64,000 nucleotides of DNA from Caulobacter sp. BP25 (GCF_002737755.1 NZ_PEGH01000011.1:93131-157130), one strand, 5' to 3'; counted from the first letter of the stretch, positions 45,733-58,312 are shown. The notes: generated by a model from the sequence alone, not told the origin. Numbers and translations are program-made.

Positions 45733-45769
45733 TTACGGATGTAAATCAAGCAAAGGGTTACGCGTGTAA
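45733..45769. promoter_or_regulatory. Two TTAC-N4-GTAA dyads upstream of the membrane protein
   Basis: TTACGGATGTAA at 45733-45744 and TTACGCGTGTAA at 45758-45769 share TTAC-N4-GTAA and lie 25 bases centre to centre, 21 bases before the start codon. This matches the dyad form bound by BlaI/MecI/CopY repressors; no such regulator gene is in the window. Confidence 0.6.
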
Positions 45770-45818
45770 ATTTTTGAGTCAATCCTGATTGCGACCCCAA
45801 TTGGCCAACGCCGCAGGC

Positions 45819-45926
45819 CCCCACCTGACCCCGCTCCGCGTGGTCGTCCGCCCCGGAGGGGGCAGAAGGGAGCTCCGTCTTCTTCCCCCTCCGGGGGAGG
45901 AGCGCCGCAGGCGCGGAGGGGGCAAG
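45819..45926. repeat. Palindromic intergenic repeat (REP-like)
   Basis: CCCCACCTGACCCCGCTC-type and GCGCGGAGGGGGCAAG-type ends enclose an inner dyad CCCCGGAGGGGG / CCCCCTCCGGGG at about 45852 and 45885. It resembles the unit at 42706-42826. Confidence 0.75.
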
Positions 45927-46030
45927 TACGGGGATAGAAGCGCTTGTATGCTCGGCGTATCCGGAATCGAACCAAACGATTTCAATCACTTCTCACTTTT
46001 ACACGCCGCTGTGTGATCCGCGTTGAAACC

Positions 46031-46483
46031 GCCTCCATACTCATAGCCATCCCCGTCGCGGGGGAGGGCGTATGGATCCGGCCCAATACGGCGGCGGGGC
46101 TAGGTTGAGCGGGGCCGCTTTTGGTCCCCGTCTGTCTGGTTAGGCCACGTGGCTTACTCTTTAGGAGCGCACGCGGGTGACGGGACGGTTCGGGATCAGG
46201 CCAGAAGCGGAGCGACAGGGCGGTGATCGTATAAGCCGCCTATCGTGGATCGTCGGGCTGGAGACGGAGGAGCCGATCCAGTTGGTCCATGCCCGTCCGG
46301 GGGGAACGGAGTCCCGAGCAGATAACGCTCACGCCCGCCGTCCTCATGGAAACAACAGCCTGGCGGAGCGGACGATCGAGCCGAAACGCAAACAAACCTT
46401 ACGGTCACCGGGTTCGCCCGGCCGCTCCGTCGCCTCCCCACACCTTCAGCGAGTGATCGCGTGAAGTTGAGATGTCGTGTCCC
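46031..46483. other. GC-rich region without a supported gene
   Basis: 450 bases with no convincing protein. A hairpin CCATAC...GTATGG encloses CCCC/GGGG near 46036-46075, and GCCACGTGGC occurs at 46144-46153. Frames in it show no family resemblance. A structured RNA is possible but unproved. Confidence 0.35.
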
Positions 46484-46595
46484 AAATCCTCCCCCCGTGG
46501 GGGAGGCGGCCGAAGGCCGGAGGGGGAGGGGCAAGGTCAGCAGGACTTCCCCCTCCGTCGGCTGCGCCGACACCTCCCCCGCTGGGGGAGGATTT
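46484..46595. repeat. Palindromic intergenic repeat (REP-like)
   Basis: AAATCCTCCCCC at 46484-46495 pairs with GGGGGAGGATTT at 46584-46595, with further stems inside (GGCCGAAGGCC and GTCGGCTGCGCCGAC). It ends 8 bases before the stop codon of the GNAT gene. Confidence 0.85.
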
Positions 46596-46603
46596 CTAAT
46601 CTT

Positions 46604-47116
46604 CTACAGCATCAACCCATAGAGCCGCCGGTCGCGGCGCTCGCCGCCCCGATGAACCGAACCCTTCAGATAGCCTTCGGGCTTGAACCCCAGTTTCTCA
46701 AGCAGCTTTTCGCCGTGGTCGCCGATGTGGACGCTTGCGACCAGGCTTTTCAGGCCTTCGCTGGCGGCGTGGGCGAGGAGGGCGGTGACGGCCTCGTAGC
46801 CGAAGCCGCGACCCCAGTTGTCGCGGGCGATCACGAAGCGAATCTCGGCGCGGCCGTAGCGACGCTCGAAGTCTATGAACTCGCAATAGCCCAGGAACAG
46901 GTCGCTATTGGTGTGGCGGATGGACCAATAGGCGGCCTCGCCCGCAGCCATCTGTTCGACCTGGTAGGCAACGCGCCGAGCGACCTCGTCGGGATCTTCG
47001 ACAGGGTCCTGGTCGAGGTTCGACATCACCTCGGCGTCGCTCAGGAAGGGATAAACCCGCGGGGTGTCTTCGACCGTCAGGGGGGAGAGGGTCAGGCGGG
47101 CGGTCTCGAGAATCAT
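46604..47116 (-). CDS. GNAT-family N-acetyltransferase (RimJ/RimL type)
   Basis: A 170-residue protein with ETARLTLSPLTVEDTPRVYP at the start, SIRHTNSDLFLGYCEFIDFE in the middle and the acetyl-CoA motif IARDNWGRGFGYEAVTALLA near 98-117, then ASVHIGDHGEKLLEKLGFKPEG. This is the RimJ/RimL-like group that acetylates ribosomal protein N-termini or small molecules. ATG 47116 chosen; a TTG 9 bases upstream is an alternative. Neither neighbour explains its substrate. Confidence 0.85.
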   Translation of the reverse strand: MILETARLTLSPLTVEDTPRVYPFLSDAEVMSNLDQDPVEDPDEVARRVAYQVEQMAAGEAAYWSIRHTNSDLFLGYCEFIDFERRYGRAEIRFVIARDNWGRGFGYEAVTALLAHAASEGLKSLVASVHIGDHGEKLLEKLGFKPEGYLKGSVHRGGERRDRRLYGLML

Positions 47117-47280
47117 GCGGTCCAATATCGGGGGCTGGAAGGCTTATGGAAACGGGACTTTGGGACTTGCGTCGCGGCGCGCGCTTCCCAGCTATGGCGC
47201 GGAGCCGTCTCTAGTGGTAGAGGGGCCGCTTCGTTTTTCGCGCGGCTTTTGACCGCGCCCGGATCGAGATTACATTCGTC

Positions 47281-47712
47281 ATGCTTATCGGCGTCCTGCT
47301 GGCCATCAACATCGTCGTCTGCCTCGGCCTGATCGGGGTGGTCCTGCTGCAACGCTCCGAAGGCGGCGCGCTGGGCATGGGCGGCGGTTCGTCCAGCTTC
47401 ATGACCGCCCGCGGCGCCGGCGACCTCTTGACCCGGATCACCTGGATCCTGTTCTCGATCTTCCTGCTGATCAGCCTGGCGCTGACGATCCTGACGGGTC
47501 GCCTGAACAGCGGCGGTTCGGTTGTGGATCGCCTGGACATGCAGAACCTCGATTCCAAGACGCTGAACGCCCCGGCGGCTGCGCCGGCTCCCGCCGACGT
47601 CACGCCGTCGACCGCCCAGCCGGGCGCCATCCAGGCTCCGACGCCGCAGCTGAACACGCCGGCCCCGACCCCGGCGCCGTCGGCCCCGCCGGCTCAGCAG
47701 CCCAAGCCCTAA
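47281..47712 (+). CDS. secG: Protein translocase subunit SecG
   Basis: A 143-residue protein with two membrane segments: about 3-22 (IGVLLAINIVVCLGLIGVVL) and about 57-75. The family loop LLQRSEGGALGMGGGSSSFM lies between them. An Ala/Pro-rich C-terminal tail (about 100-143) is longer than in E. coli and usual in alphaproteobacteria. It stabilises the SecYEG channel. It lies next to pyrG, its usual neighbour in this group. A weak hairpin follows the stop. Confidence 0.95.
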   Translation: MLIGVLLAINIVVCLGLIGVVLLQRSEGGALGMGGGSSSFMTARGAGDLLTRITWILFSIFLLISLALTILTGRLNSGGSVVDRLDMQNLDSKTLNAPAAAPAPADVTPSTAQPGAIQAPTPQLNTPAPTPAPSAPPAQQPKP

Positions 47713-47737
47713 CCGCTTCCTTCGGAAGCTTTCGTCC

Positions 47738-47763
47738 GACCCCCGAGGGCAACCCCGGGGGTC
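47738..47763 (+). terminator. Weak terminator after secG
   Basis: GACCCCCG pairs with CGGGGGTC around a 10-base loop. Only GAAACTT follows, so it may terminate partly or act as an mRNA end. Confidence 0.5.
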
Positions 47764-47822
47764 GAAACTTGTTGATGAACGCAGGTCTTTTCACCGGCGT
47801 CGTCGAATCACGAGTAATCTGA

Positions 47823-49481
<1,659 letters not shown>

Positions 49482-49605
49482 AGGCGTTCTACCCAGGTCT
49501 TGCATCTGGGGAGAGATTCGGGCATAAGCCCGCCCTCACGCGGCGGCTCGGGCGTTCCCAGGCCGCCGCTCTCGATTTTCACGCTCAGCGAGCAGAGTCA
49601 CTTCG

Positions 49606-49788
49606 ATGGCCGTTCCTAAAAGAAAAACTTCGCCTTCTCGCCGGAACATGCGCCGGTCGCACCACGCCCTGGGCGCCAACTCGTTCATCGAGGACAAGGA
49701 CACCGGCGAGCTGCGCCGTCCGCACCATGTCGATCTGAAGACCGGCATGTACAACGGCAAGCAGATCCTGACGCCGAAGGAAGACTAA
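49606..49788 (+). CDS. rpmF: 50S ribosomal protein L32
   Basis: A 60-residue protein, [20 protein letters not shown].., the L32 signature. It lacks the four zinc-binding Cys, so it is the zinc-free type. The L32 gene is usually next to plsX/fabH; here it stands alone between pyrG and a protease gene. A strong terminator follows. Confidence 0.98.
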   Translation: MAVPKRKTSPSRRNMRRSHHALGANSFIEDKDTGELRRPHHVDLKTGMYNGKQILTPKED

Positions 49789-49819
49789 GGTCTTCTTTCC
49801 GTCTTTGACGGCTTGAAAG

Positions 49820-49849
49820 CGCCGCCCGGCTCAGCTGGGCGGCGTTTTT
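49820..49849 (+). terminator. Terminator after rpmF
   Basis: CGCCGCCC pairs with GGGCGGCG around 9 bases, followed by TTTTT. Confidence 0.93.
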
Positions 49850-49900
49850 CGTCATGGGCGCTTAAAAAAGGTGCTAGCCTCCGCCTTGGGAGGAACGCCC

Positions 49901-50890
49901 ATGCTCACGCGCCGGACCATAACGGCGGGACTGGGTCTGTCGATCGCCGCGCCGCCCGCGCTGGCGAGCGCCGTCACGCCGGTTTCGCCGCCGCAGTTGC
50001 CGCCCTCCGCTGCGCCGATCCCGCCGGATCAGCCGCTGCTGATGCTCGACGCCAGCCTCGACCAGGACGACCGCCTGACCGTCGAGGTCACGATCAACGG
50101 GCAAGGGCCCTTCCATTTCGTGGTCGACACCGGCGCGGATCGCAGCGTGCTGACCCCGGCCGTGGTTCAGCGTCTCACGCTGCCTCCAGGGCCCGAGATC
50201 ATCGTCCATGGCGTCTCGGGTACAGTGATCGCGTCCACCGCGCGCATCGCCAATCTGCGCGCTGGCGACTCGAAGCTCAACGATGTGGAACTGCCCGTGC
50301 TGCCCTACGACCGGGTGGGCGCAGATGGACTTCTGGGCGTCGATATCCTGGAAGGCCGTAACATCGTCATGGACTTCCCGAGGAAGCGGCTAGAGATCAG
50401 GCGCACTCGCAGCATGTCACAGATCACGCGCCTCTCGAGCGAGGTTTCGGTCGCTGCGAACGAACGGCTCGGGCGGCTGACCTTGGCGGACTCCCGGATC
50501 GGCGGCGTCCGCTCTTTGGCCTTCATCGATTCCGGCGGCGGGATCAGCATCGGCAACATGGCCCTGGCGCGCGCCATCGCCTCTCGGCGCCGCCGTTCGC
50601 CCGACTTCGTAAGGCCGGCGCGCTTGCTGACCGCCGCTGGCGAGATGCAGTTGGGCGAGTTCCGGCTCGTGCCGACGATGCAGATGGGCGATCTGCGGAT
50701 AACCAATGTGCCGATGGCTTTCGCAGACCTGCACATCTTCGACCTCTGGTCGCTGAACGACCGCCCCACCGCCCTGATCGGCGTCGACATTCTGCATCTG
50801 TTCGCGCGGGTCGAGCTGGACTTTGGGGCGGGGCGCGTGCTGTTCCGGCTGGGCGACGGTGGCCTGGCGCCCCGGACTTGGAACGCCTGA
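49901..50890 (+). CDS. Retropepsin-like aspartic protease family protein
   Basis: A 329-residue exported protein. The N-terminus MLTRRTITAGLGLSIAAPPA has a twin-arginine and a hydrophobic core. The mature part has two half-barrels: FVVDTGADRSVLTP with Asp76, and FIDSGGGISIG with Asp210, each followed by a strand and the LIGVDIL/LLGVDIL type closing block. Tandem duplicated retropepsin domains of this kind are common in alphaproteobacteria; the natural substrate is unknown. Ribosome site GGGAGG lies 9 bases before the ATG. It converges on the enoyl-CoA hydratase gene with no bases between the stops. Confidence 0.85.
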   Translation: MLTRRTITAGLGLSIAAPPALASAVTPVSPPQLPPSAAPIPPDQPLLMLDASLDQDDRLTVEVTINGQGPFHFVVDTGADRSVLTPAVVQRLTLPPGPEIIVHGVSGTVIASTARIANLRAGDSKLNDVELPVLPYDRVGADGLLGVDILEGRNIVMDFPRKRLEIRRTRSMSQITRLSSEVSVAANERLGRLTLADSRIGGVRSLAFIDSGGGISIGNMALARAIASRRRRSPDFVRPARLLTAAGEMQLGEFRLVPTMQMGDLRITNVPMAFADLHIFDLWSLNDRPTALIGVDILHLFARVELDFGAGRVLFRLGDGGLAPRTWNA

Positions 50891-51661
50891 CTACTGCGAG
50901 CGACCGCGGTCCATGACTTGGCGGCGTCGGGCCTCAACCTTCTCTGGCGTGACCTCGCGGTTGTGGGCGCTTGAGCGCTCATGCTCCAGGGCCAGAGCCT
51001 CGCTGAAAGGACGCGCATAGCCGTCGTCGATAAGGCCTTTGTAAAAAGCCAGGGTCTCGACGGGAATCGACGCCATGTCTTCGGCAAGCTTCAGCGCCGT
51101 CGGCAGGAGATCCTCGGGCGCGGTGACGCGATTGACCAGACCCCAATCCGCCGCGGTCCGCGCGTCAAGGAAGTTCCCGGTCAGAGAGAGCTCCTTGGCG
51201 CGATAGGGGCCGATCAGGCGCGACAACTTCTGGGACAGGCCCCAGCCAGGCATGATCCCGACCCGAGCGTGCGTATCGGCGAAGCGGGCGGCCTCGGAGG
51301 CGATCAGGACGTCGCAAGCCAAGGCCAGTTCGAAACCGCCCGTGATCGCCACGCCATTAATCGCGCCGATCACAGGCTTGCGGCATCGTTCGACGGCCCG
51401 GACCGGATTGGAACGCGCGTCCTGATCGTTCGCCGCGCCCATGGCTGAGGTGTCGCCGCCAAGCTCCTTGAGGTCCAACCCCGCTGTGAAAGCGCGCTCG
51501 CCTGCTCCGGTCAGGATCACCACGCTGACGTCCGGATCGGCATCCAGCGTCACCATGGCGTCATAGAGCGCCAGCCTGAGCGCCTTGGAGAGCGCGTTCA
51601 TGGACGCGGGGCGATTAAGGGTGACGATAGCGATAGTTCCGCGTCGTTCGACGTCCAACAT
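50891..51661 (-). CDS. Enoyl-CoA hydratase/isomerase family protein
   Basis: A 256-residue crotonase-fold enzyme. Oxyanion-hole regions are AFTAGLDLKELG (about 63-74) and AINGVAITGGFELALACD (about 100-117). The second has the GGG/GGF motif, and the catalytic Glu region is in DTHARVGIMPGWGLSQKLSR. It catalyses hydration of 2-enoyl-CoA in fatty-acid or amino-acid breakdown. ATG 51661 gives MLDVERRGTIAIVTLN. It is divergent from eno by 115 bases. Confidence 0.93.
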   Translation of the reverse strand: MLDVERRGTIAIVTLNRPASMNALSKALRLALYDAMVTLDADPDVSVVILTGAGERAFTAGLDLKELGGDTSAMGAANDQDARSNPVRAVERCRKPVIGAINGVAITGGFELALACDVLIASEAARFADTHARVGIMPGWGLSQKLSRLIGPYRAKELSLTGNFLDARTAADWGLVNRVTAPEDLLPTALKLAEDMASIPVETLAFYKGLIDDGYARPFSEALALEHERSSAHNREVTPEKVEARRRQVMDRGRSQ

Positions 51662-51767
51662 GCTGTTTCTCCCATACGGCGCGGATGTTCGGCGACCCTC
51701 CCGAAGGGAAGTCAAGTTGCGCGAAAGTCGCTTGGCGGCTAAAGCCTGCCGCGCCTTTTGGCCTTGA

Positions 51768-53057
<1,290 letters not shown>

Positions 53058-53082
53058 GCCTCTCCACAGCGTTGGCTCTTGA

Positions 53083-53116
53083 GGGCGCGGCTTCGCAGGA
53101 GGCCGCGCCCCTTTTT
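53083..53116 (+). terminator. Terminator after eno
   Basis: GGGCGCGGC pairs with GCCGCGCCC and is followed by CTTTTTG. Confidence 0.92.
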
Positions 53117-53445
53117 GTTTGGCGCAGTCGGAGTTTCGAAAGCCAAACTCAGGCCGCCGATTCCGTTCAACAATGGCGTTTCGGTCGCTGACGAGGGTAG
53201 GTCGGCAATGCTTAACCCACAAATTTTCTAAAAGGGGAGAGTTGGTTTCACGAGAGACCAGTTTCCTTGCCTTCGCTGCCGCGAAATAGCTTCGGCGATG
53301 CGGCATCTAGATGCGGCTGAAACTATCTCATCTGAAAGCATCAAGGTGAACGGCCTCGGACCAGTGACCGGCGTTCGCAACGCCCAGATTTAGAAGGCGT
53401 TAAGCTGGGTCGGCGATCCTGCGAATCCCTCTTTGGGACGCTCAG
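53117..53445. other. Intergenic region between eno and the FtsB-like gene
   Basis: 330 bases with no gene supported. It holds GGTTTCACGAGAGACC, a small inverted repeat near 53244-53259. Promoter elements for the rightward genes are expected in its right part but none is obvious. Confidence 0.5.
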
Positions 53446-53748
53446 ATGTTCGCCCGACTGCAACCTTTCCTGCCGACTGCGGCGATCTTCTTCCTGATTT
53501 TTTACTTCGCCTTTCACGCTTTGACCGGTGATCGAGGGCTGTTGTCCATTTCGCAGCGCAATGCGGACCTCGCAGCAAAAACGAAGGAACTCAGGAAGAT
53601 ACGCGCGGAGAGGATGGACCTGGAGGCCCGCGCTCGTCTATTACGCAGCGGCAGTCTGTCGGCCGACCTGCTGGAAGAGCGCGCGCGCTCGCTCCTAGGC
53701 TATGCCGACCCGAGAGACTATGTGATCCGGGTCAAGCGTTCGAGCTGA
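53446..53748 (+). CDS. FtsB/DivIC-like septum formation protein
   Basis: A 100-residue bitopic protein. One membrane segment (about 10-28, TAAIFFLIFYFAFHALTG) is followed by a coiled coil (about 35-70, NADLAAKTKELRKIRAERMD) and LLEERARSLLGYADPRDYVI, the DivIC/FtsB pattern. FtsB links FtsQ and FtsL at the divisome and may be the name here. The gene often lies between eno and pdhA in Caulobacter-like bacteria. ATG start with a weak ribosome site. Confidence 0.85.
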   Translation: MFARLQPFLPTAAIFFLIFYFAFHALTGDRGLLSISQRNADLAAKTKELRKIRAERMDLEARARLLRSGSLSADLLEERARSLLGYADPRDYVIRVKRSS

Positions 53749-53915
53749 CCGATCCCATAGTCTTTTGGAATCGATTGCCGACCAGCGCGGCGCCATCTGG
53801 CTCCGCACGGCTTGAATGGTGCATTAGGGTGTTTCCTTCGCGGAACCGACGACTTTTTCGGCGGGAAATGCTCTCAGGACGAAGGCCGCGATGAAGATTG
53901 GCCAGGGAGATTTGA

Positions 53916-54947
53916 ATGGCGCGTACGCGCAAGGCTGAGGCCTCAGAGGGGAAGGCGGCTGACACCGGTGTCAACGCCTTCGTCGGAAAAGACGAACTCC
54001 TGAAATTCTATCAGGACATGCTGCTGATCCGTCGCTTCGAGGAGCGCGCTGGCCAGCTGTATGGCATGGGCCTGATCGGCGGCTTCTGCCACCTGTACAT
54101 CGGTCAGGAAGCCATCGCGGTCGGCATGCAGTCGATCTCGCAGAAGGGCGACCAGATCATCACGGGTTACCGCGACCACGGCCACATGCTGGCTGCTGGC
54201 ATGGACCCGCGTGAGGTCATGGCCGAGCTGACCGGCCGCGCCGGCGGTTCGTCCAAGGGCAAGGGTGGGTCGATGCACATGTTCGACATCGCCACCGGCT
54301 TCTACGGCGGCCACGGCATCGTAGGCGCCCAGGTGGCGCTCGGCACCGGCCTGGCGCTGGCCAACCACTACAAGGGCAATGGCAACGTCTCCTACGCCTA
54401 CATGGGCGATGGCGCGGCCAACCAGGGCCAGGTGTACGAGAGCTTCAACATGGCCCAGCTGTGGAAGCTGCCGGTCGTGTACGTGATCGAAAACAACCAG
54501 TACGCCATGGGCACCAGCGTCGAGCGCGCCGCCTCGGAAACCGCGTTCCACAAGCGGGGCGTCTCGTTCCGCATCCCGGGCGAGGAAGTCGACGGCATGG
54601 ACGTCGTCGCCGTCCGTGAGGCTGGCGCCCGCGCCACCGAACACGCCCGCAGCGGCCAAGGCCCCTACATCCTTGAGATGAAGACCTACCGCTATCGCGG
54701 TCACTCCATGTCGGACCCGGCCAAGTACCGGACGAAGGAAGAGGTCGACGAGGTCAAGACGACCCGCGATCCGATCGACCACATCAAAGAACGCCTGGCC
54801 AAGGCCGGCGTGACTGAAGACGACCTGAAGGGCGTCGACGCGGAGGTTAAGCGCATCGTCGCCGAGGCCGCCGAGTTCGCCCGCACGAGCCCCGAGCCGG
54901 ATCCCTCGGAACTGTACACTGACGTCTACCTGGAGGCCGCCGAGTGA
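53916..54947 (+). CDS. pdhA: Pyruvate dehydrogenase E1 component, alpha subunit
   Basis: A 343-residue E1-alpha subunit binding thiamine pyrophosphate. TPP motif [20 protein letters not shown] is near 164-183 and the matching [15 protein letters not shown] near 193. The phosphorylation-loop region [20 protein letters not shown] is also typical. The N-terminal 25 residues ([14 protein letters not shown]) are Ala/Lys-rich. The GTG start of pdhB overlaps its stop (GTGA). First gene of pdhA-pdhB-pdhC. Confidence 0.97.
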   Translation: MARTRKAEASEGKAADTGVNAFVGKDELLKFYQDMLLIRRFEERAGQLYGMGLIGGFCHLYIGQEAIAVGMQSISQKGDQIITGYRDHGHMLAAGMDPREVMAELTGRAGGSSKGKGGSMHMFDIATGFYGGHGIVGAQVALGTGLALANHYKGNGNVSYAYMGDGAANQGQVYESFNMAQLWKLPVVYVIENNQYAMGTSVERAASETAFHKRGVSFRIPGEEVDGMDVVAVREAGARATEHARSGQGPYILEMKTYRYRGHSMSDPAKYRTKEEVDEVKTTRDPIDHIKERLAKAGVTEDDLKGVDAEVKRIVAEAAEFARTSPEPDPSELYTDVYLEAAE

Positions 54948-56302
54948 CGGACATCCTGATGCCCGCGCTTTCCCCGACGATGGAGGAAGGCACCCTGGCC
55001 AAGTGGCTGGTCAAGGAAGGCGACACCATCAAGGCCGGCGACGTCATCGCCGAGATCGAGACCGACAAGGCGACGATGGAAGTCGAAGCCGTCGACGAAG
55101 GCGTGGTGGAAGCCATCCTGGTTCCGGCCGGCAGCGAGAACGTCAAGGTCAACACCTTGATCGCCCGTCTGAAGGGCGAGGGCGAAGCCGCCTCGGCGCC
55201 CGCCGCTGCGCCGGCTCCGGCCGCTGAAGTCGCTTCGGCCCCTGTCACCACGGCGCCGGCTGCTGGCCCGATCTCGGCCGCTTCGACCTTCGCCGATCCG
55301 GAAATCCCGGCCGGTACGCCGACGAAGAAGATCACGGTCCGCGACGCCCTGCGCGACGCCATGGCCGAAGAGATGCGTCGCGACGACCGCGTGTTCCTGA
55401 TGGGCGAGGAAGTCGCCCAGTACCAGGGCGCCTACAAGGTCAGCCGTGACCTCCTGCAGGAGTTCGGCGACAAGCGCGTCATCGACACCCCGATCACCGA
55501 GCACGGCTTCGCCGGCATGGGCGTCGGCGCGGCGATGGCCGGCCTGAAGCCGATCGTCGAGTTCATGACCTGGAACTTCGCCATGCAGGCGATCGACCAC
55601 ATCATCAACTCCGCCGCCAAGACGCTCTACATGTCGGGCGGTCAGATCAAGTCGTCGATCGTGTTCCGTGGCCCCAACGGCGCGGCCTCGCGCGTCGGCG
55701 CTCAGCACAGCCAGGACTACGCAGCCTGGTATGGCAACGTCCCGGGCTTGAAGGTCATCGCGCCCTATGATGCCGCTGACGCCAAGGGCCTGTTGAAGGC
55801 CGCGATCCGCGATCCGAACCCGGTCGTCTTCCTCGAACACGAGATGATGTACGGCCACGAGTTCGACATCCCGGACGTCGAGGACTGGGTCGTTCCGATC
55901 GGCAAGGCCAAGGTCCGTCGCGAAGGCTCGGACGTGACCCTGGTGGCTTACAGCCGCATGGTCGGCTTCGCGCTGAAGGCGGCCGAGGAACTGGAGAAGG
56001 AAGGCATCCAGGCGGAGGTCGTCGACCTGCGCACGATCCGTCCGATGGACCACGCCACCATCCTGGAAAGCGTCAAGAAGACAAACCGACTGGTCACGGT
56101 CGAGGAAGGCTGGGGCCCGATGGGCGTCGGCGCCGAGATCGTCGCCCGTATCACCGAGCACGGCTTCGACTACCTGGACGCCCCGCCGCTGCGGGTCTGC
56201 CAGGAAGACGTGCCGCTGCCCTACGCGGCGAACCTGGAAGTCCTGTCGCTGCCTTCGGTCGAGAAGATCGTGAAGGCCGCGAAGGCGGTTAGCTACCGCT
56301 AA
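54944..56302 (+). CDS. pdhB: Pyruvate dehydrogenase E1 component, beta subunit with lipoyl domain
   Basis: A 452-residue protein. The N-terminal lipoyl domain (1-80) has the lipoate Lys42 in [11 protein letters not shown]. An Ala/Pro linker (about 82-120) leads to the transketolase-like E1-beta part (about 125-452), with [20 protein letters not shown] and [20 protein letters not shown]. The extra lipoyl domain on E1-beta is known in Rhizobiales and Zymomonas; it shares [19 protein letters not shown] with the E2 subunit. GTG start overlaps pdhA. Confidence 0.96.
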   Translation: MTDILMPALSPTMEEGTLAKWLVKEGDTIKAGDVIAEIETDKATMEVEAVDEGVVEAILVPAGSENVKVNTLIARLKGEGEAASAPAAAPAPAAEVASAPVTTAPAAGPISAASTFADPEIPAGTPTKKITVRDALRDAMAEEMRRDDRVFLMGEEVAQYQGAYKVSRDLLQEFGDKRVIDTPITEHGFAGMGVGAAMAGLKPIVEFMTWNFAMQAIDHIINSAAKTLYMSGGQIKSSIVFRGPNGAASRVGAQHSQDYAAWYGNVPGLKVIAPYDAADAKGLLKAAIRDPNPVVFLEHEMMYGHEFDIPDVEDWVVPIGKAKVRREGSDVTLVAYSRMVGFALKAAEELEKEGIQAEVVDLRTIRPMDHATILESVKKTNRLVTVEEGWGPMGVGAEIVARITEHGFDYLDAPPLRVCQEDVPLPYAANLEVLSLPSVEKIVKAAKAVSYR

Positions 56303-56449
56303 GACCGGCGCGGCCCTCGCCCTAGACGGGCGGGGGCCGCATCGTCTTGGCCAACGAATTCATCCCGCCGCGAGGCGGGGTATCGCGGACGAGGGCCCCC
56401 TAGGTCATCCTGGGCCGAAACCGTCCCGAACGCTTGAGGAAGAAGCTCA

Positions 56450-57736
56450 ATGTCGATCGACATCCTGATGCCCGCCCTGTCGCCCACCATGGAGGAGGGG
56501 ACCCTCGCCAAGTGGCACGTCAAGGTCGGTGACACCGTCAAGGCCGGCGACGTGATCGCCGAGATCGAAACCGACAAGGCCACCATGGAAGTCGAGGCCG
56601 TCGACGAGGGCGTGGTCGAGGCCATCCTGGTCGACGCCGGGACCGAAAACGTGAAGGTCAACGCCTTGATCGCCAAGCTGGCGGGCGAGGGCGAAAGCCC
56701 CGCGCCGGCGCCTAAGGCCGAAGCGCCCAAGGCCGCTGCCGCTGCGGCTACTGTCGCTGCTGCCCCTGCCGCCGCTCCGACTGCGCCCGCGCCGGCCGCT
56801 CCGGTCGCCGCCGACGGCTCGCGCGTCTTCGCCTCGCCGCTGGCCCGCCGTCTGGCGTCCGCCGCAGGCCTGGACCTGAAGAGCATCAAGGGCACCGGCC
56901 CGCACGGCCGTGTCATCAAGTCGGACGTCGAAGCCGCCAAGTCGGGCGCGCCCGCCGCCAAGGCCGCTCCGGCCTCGACCAGCGCCGCTCCGGCCGCCGC
57001 CGAGCCCCGCAAGGCTCTGTCGCTGGAGCAGATGGGCATCCCGGCCGGCTCGTATGACCTCGTGCCGCTGGACGGCATGCGCAAGACGATCGCGCGCCGC
57101 CTGACTGACAGCTTCCGCGACGTGCCGCACTTCCCGCTGCAGATCGATCTGGAGCTTGATGCGCTGCTGGCCGCCCGCGCCAAGATCAACAGCCTGCTCG
57201 AAAAGCAAGGCGTGAAAGTCTCGGTCAACGACATCGTCATCAAGGCCGCCGCCGTAGCCCTGAAGCAGGTGCCGGAAGCCAACGCCAGCTACACGCCGGA
57301 AGGCATCGCCATGCACCACCACGCCGACATCGCCGTCGCTGTGGCGATAGACGGCGGCCTGATCACCCCGATCATCCGCAAGGCTGAAACGAAGGGCTTG
57401 GCCCAGATCTCCGCCGAGATGAAGGACCTGGCCCAGCGCGCCAAGGACAAGAAGCTGAAGCCCGAGGAATTCCAGGGCGGCACCTTCTCGATCTCGAACC
57501 TCGGCATGTTCGGCATCAAGTCGTTCTCGTCGATCATCAACGAGCCGCAAGGCGCGATCATGAGTGTCGGCGCTGGTGAGCAGCGTCCAGTCGTCAAGAA
57601 CGGCGAGCTCAAGGTCGCCACGGTCATGACAGTGACTCTGACCTGCGATCACCGCGTGGTTGACGGCGCGGTCGGCGCCAAGTTCCTGGCGGCCTTCAAA
57701 CCGCTGATCGAAGAGCCGCTGACTCTGATCGTCTAA
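56450..57736 (+). CDS. pdhC: Pyruvate dehydrogenase E2 component (dihydrolipoamide acetyltransferase)
   Basis: A 428-residue E2 with one lipoyl domain (1-80, Lys43), an Ala/Pro linker, a peripheral subunit-binding domain (about 125-160: [20 protein letters not shown]) and a catalytic core (about 205-428) ending in the DHRVVDG active site. It moves acetyl groups from E1 to CoA. 147 bases after pdhB; a ribosome site AGGAAGAAG is at the start. Confidence 0.96.
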   Translation: MSIDILMPALSPTMEEGTLAKWHVKVGDTVKAGDVIAEIETDKATMEVEAVDEGVVEAILVDAGTENVKVNALIAKLAGEGESPAPAPKAEAPKAAAAAATVAAAPAAAPTAPAPAAPVAADGSRVFASPLARRLASAAGLDLKSIKGTGPHGRVIKSDVEAAKSGAPAAKAAPASTSAAPAAAEPRKALSLEQMGIPAGSYDLVPLDGMRKTIARRLTDSFRDVPHFPLQIDLELDALLAARAKINSLLEKQGVKVSVNDIVIKAAAVALKQVPEANASYTPEGIAMHHHADIAVAVAIDGGLITPIIRKAETKGLAQISAEMKDLAQRAKDKKLKPEEFQGGTFSISNLGMFGIKSFSSIINEPQGAIMSVGAGEQRPVVKNGELKVATVMTVTLTCDHRVVDGAVGAKFLAAFKPLIEEPLTLIV

Positions 57737-57754
57737 GCGGCGGGAGAAGGCCTG

Positions 57755-58231
57755 ATGTCTGTCTATGACTACTCGGCCAAGACGCTGGACGGCCAGGACG
57801 CAAGCCTGGCCGACTACCGCGGCCAGGTGTTGCTGATCGTGAACACGGCCAGCAAGTGCGGCTTCACCCCCCAGTACGAGGGACTGGAGCAGCTGTGGCG
57901 GACCTACAAGGATCGCGGCTTCGCGATCGTGGCCTTCCCCTGTAACCAGTTCGGCGCTCAGGAGCCGGGCGATGCGTCCGAGATCGCGAACTTCTGCTCG
58001 CTGACCTACGACGTCACGTTCCCGGTGATGTCGAAGATCAACGTCAACGGCGCCGACGCCCATCCGCTCTACATGTTCCTCAAGAAGGAACAAAAGGGTC
58101 TGCTGGGCACCGAGGCGATCAAGTGGAACTTCACCAAGTTCCTGATCGGCCGCGACGGCGAGGTGGTTGAGCGCTTTGCGCCGACGACCAAGCCTGAAGA
58201 CCTGAAGGCGGCGATCGAAGCGCTGCTGTGA
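57755..58231 (+). CDS. Glutathione peroxidase family protein
   Basis: A 158-residue thioredoxin-fold peroxidase. The active site is NTASKCGFTPQYEGLEQLW with Cys35 (a cysteine in place of selenocysteine). Gln/Asn and Trp partners sit in FPCNQFGAQEPG and IKWNFTKFLI. It reduces hydrogen and lipid peroxides, probably with thioredoxin. It lies 18 bases after pdhC and before lpd, so it may be in the same transcript and protect the lipoyl enzymes (inference). Confidence 0.94.
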   Translation: MSVYDYSAKTLDGQDASLADYRGQVLLIVNTASKCGFTPQYEGLEQLWRTYKDRGFAIVAFPCNQFGAQEPGDASEIANFCSLTYDVTFPVMSKINVNGADAHPLYMFLKKEQKGLLGTEAIKWNFTKFLIGRDGEVVERFAPTTKPEDLKAAIEALL

Positions 58232-58312
58232 ATTTCCCCGGGCCGGTCTCTTGGATCGGTCGACCGTCGCGCCGCTCTCCCGGCCGGCGTCCAAGCTAGG
58301 GTTGAGAAGACT

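Noticed and set aside
45940..46020. tRNA-like T-arm (GGTTCGATTCC on the minus strand)
   Set aside because: No anticodon arm, D arm or acceptor stem can be built around it.
46177..46464. Rightward frame in the gene-poor region
   Set aside because: No ribosome site, unusual composition and no family resemblance.
46031..46483. tmRNA, RNase P RNA or SRP RNA
   Set aside because: None of their conserved motifs or tag-coding sequences is present.
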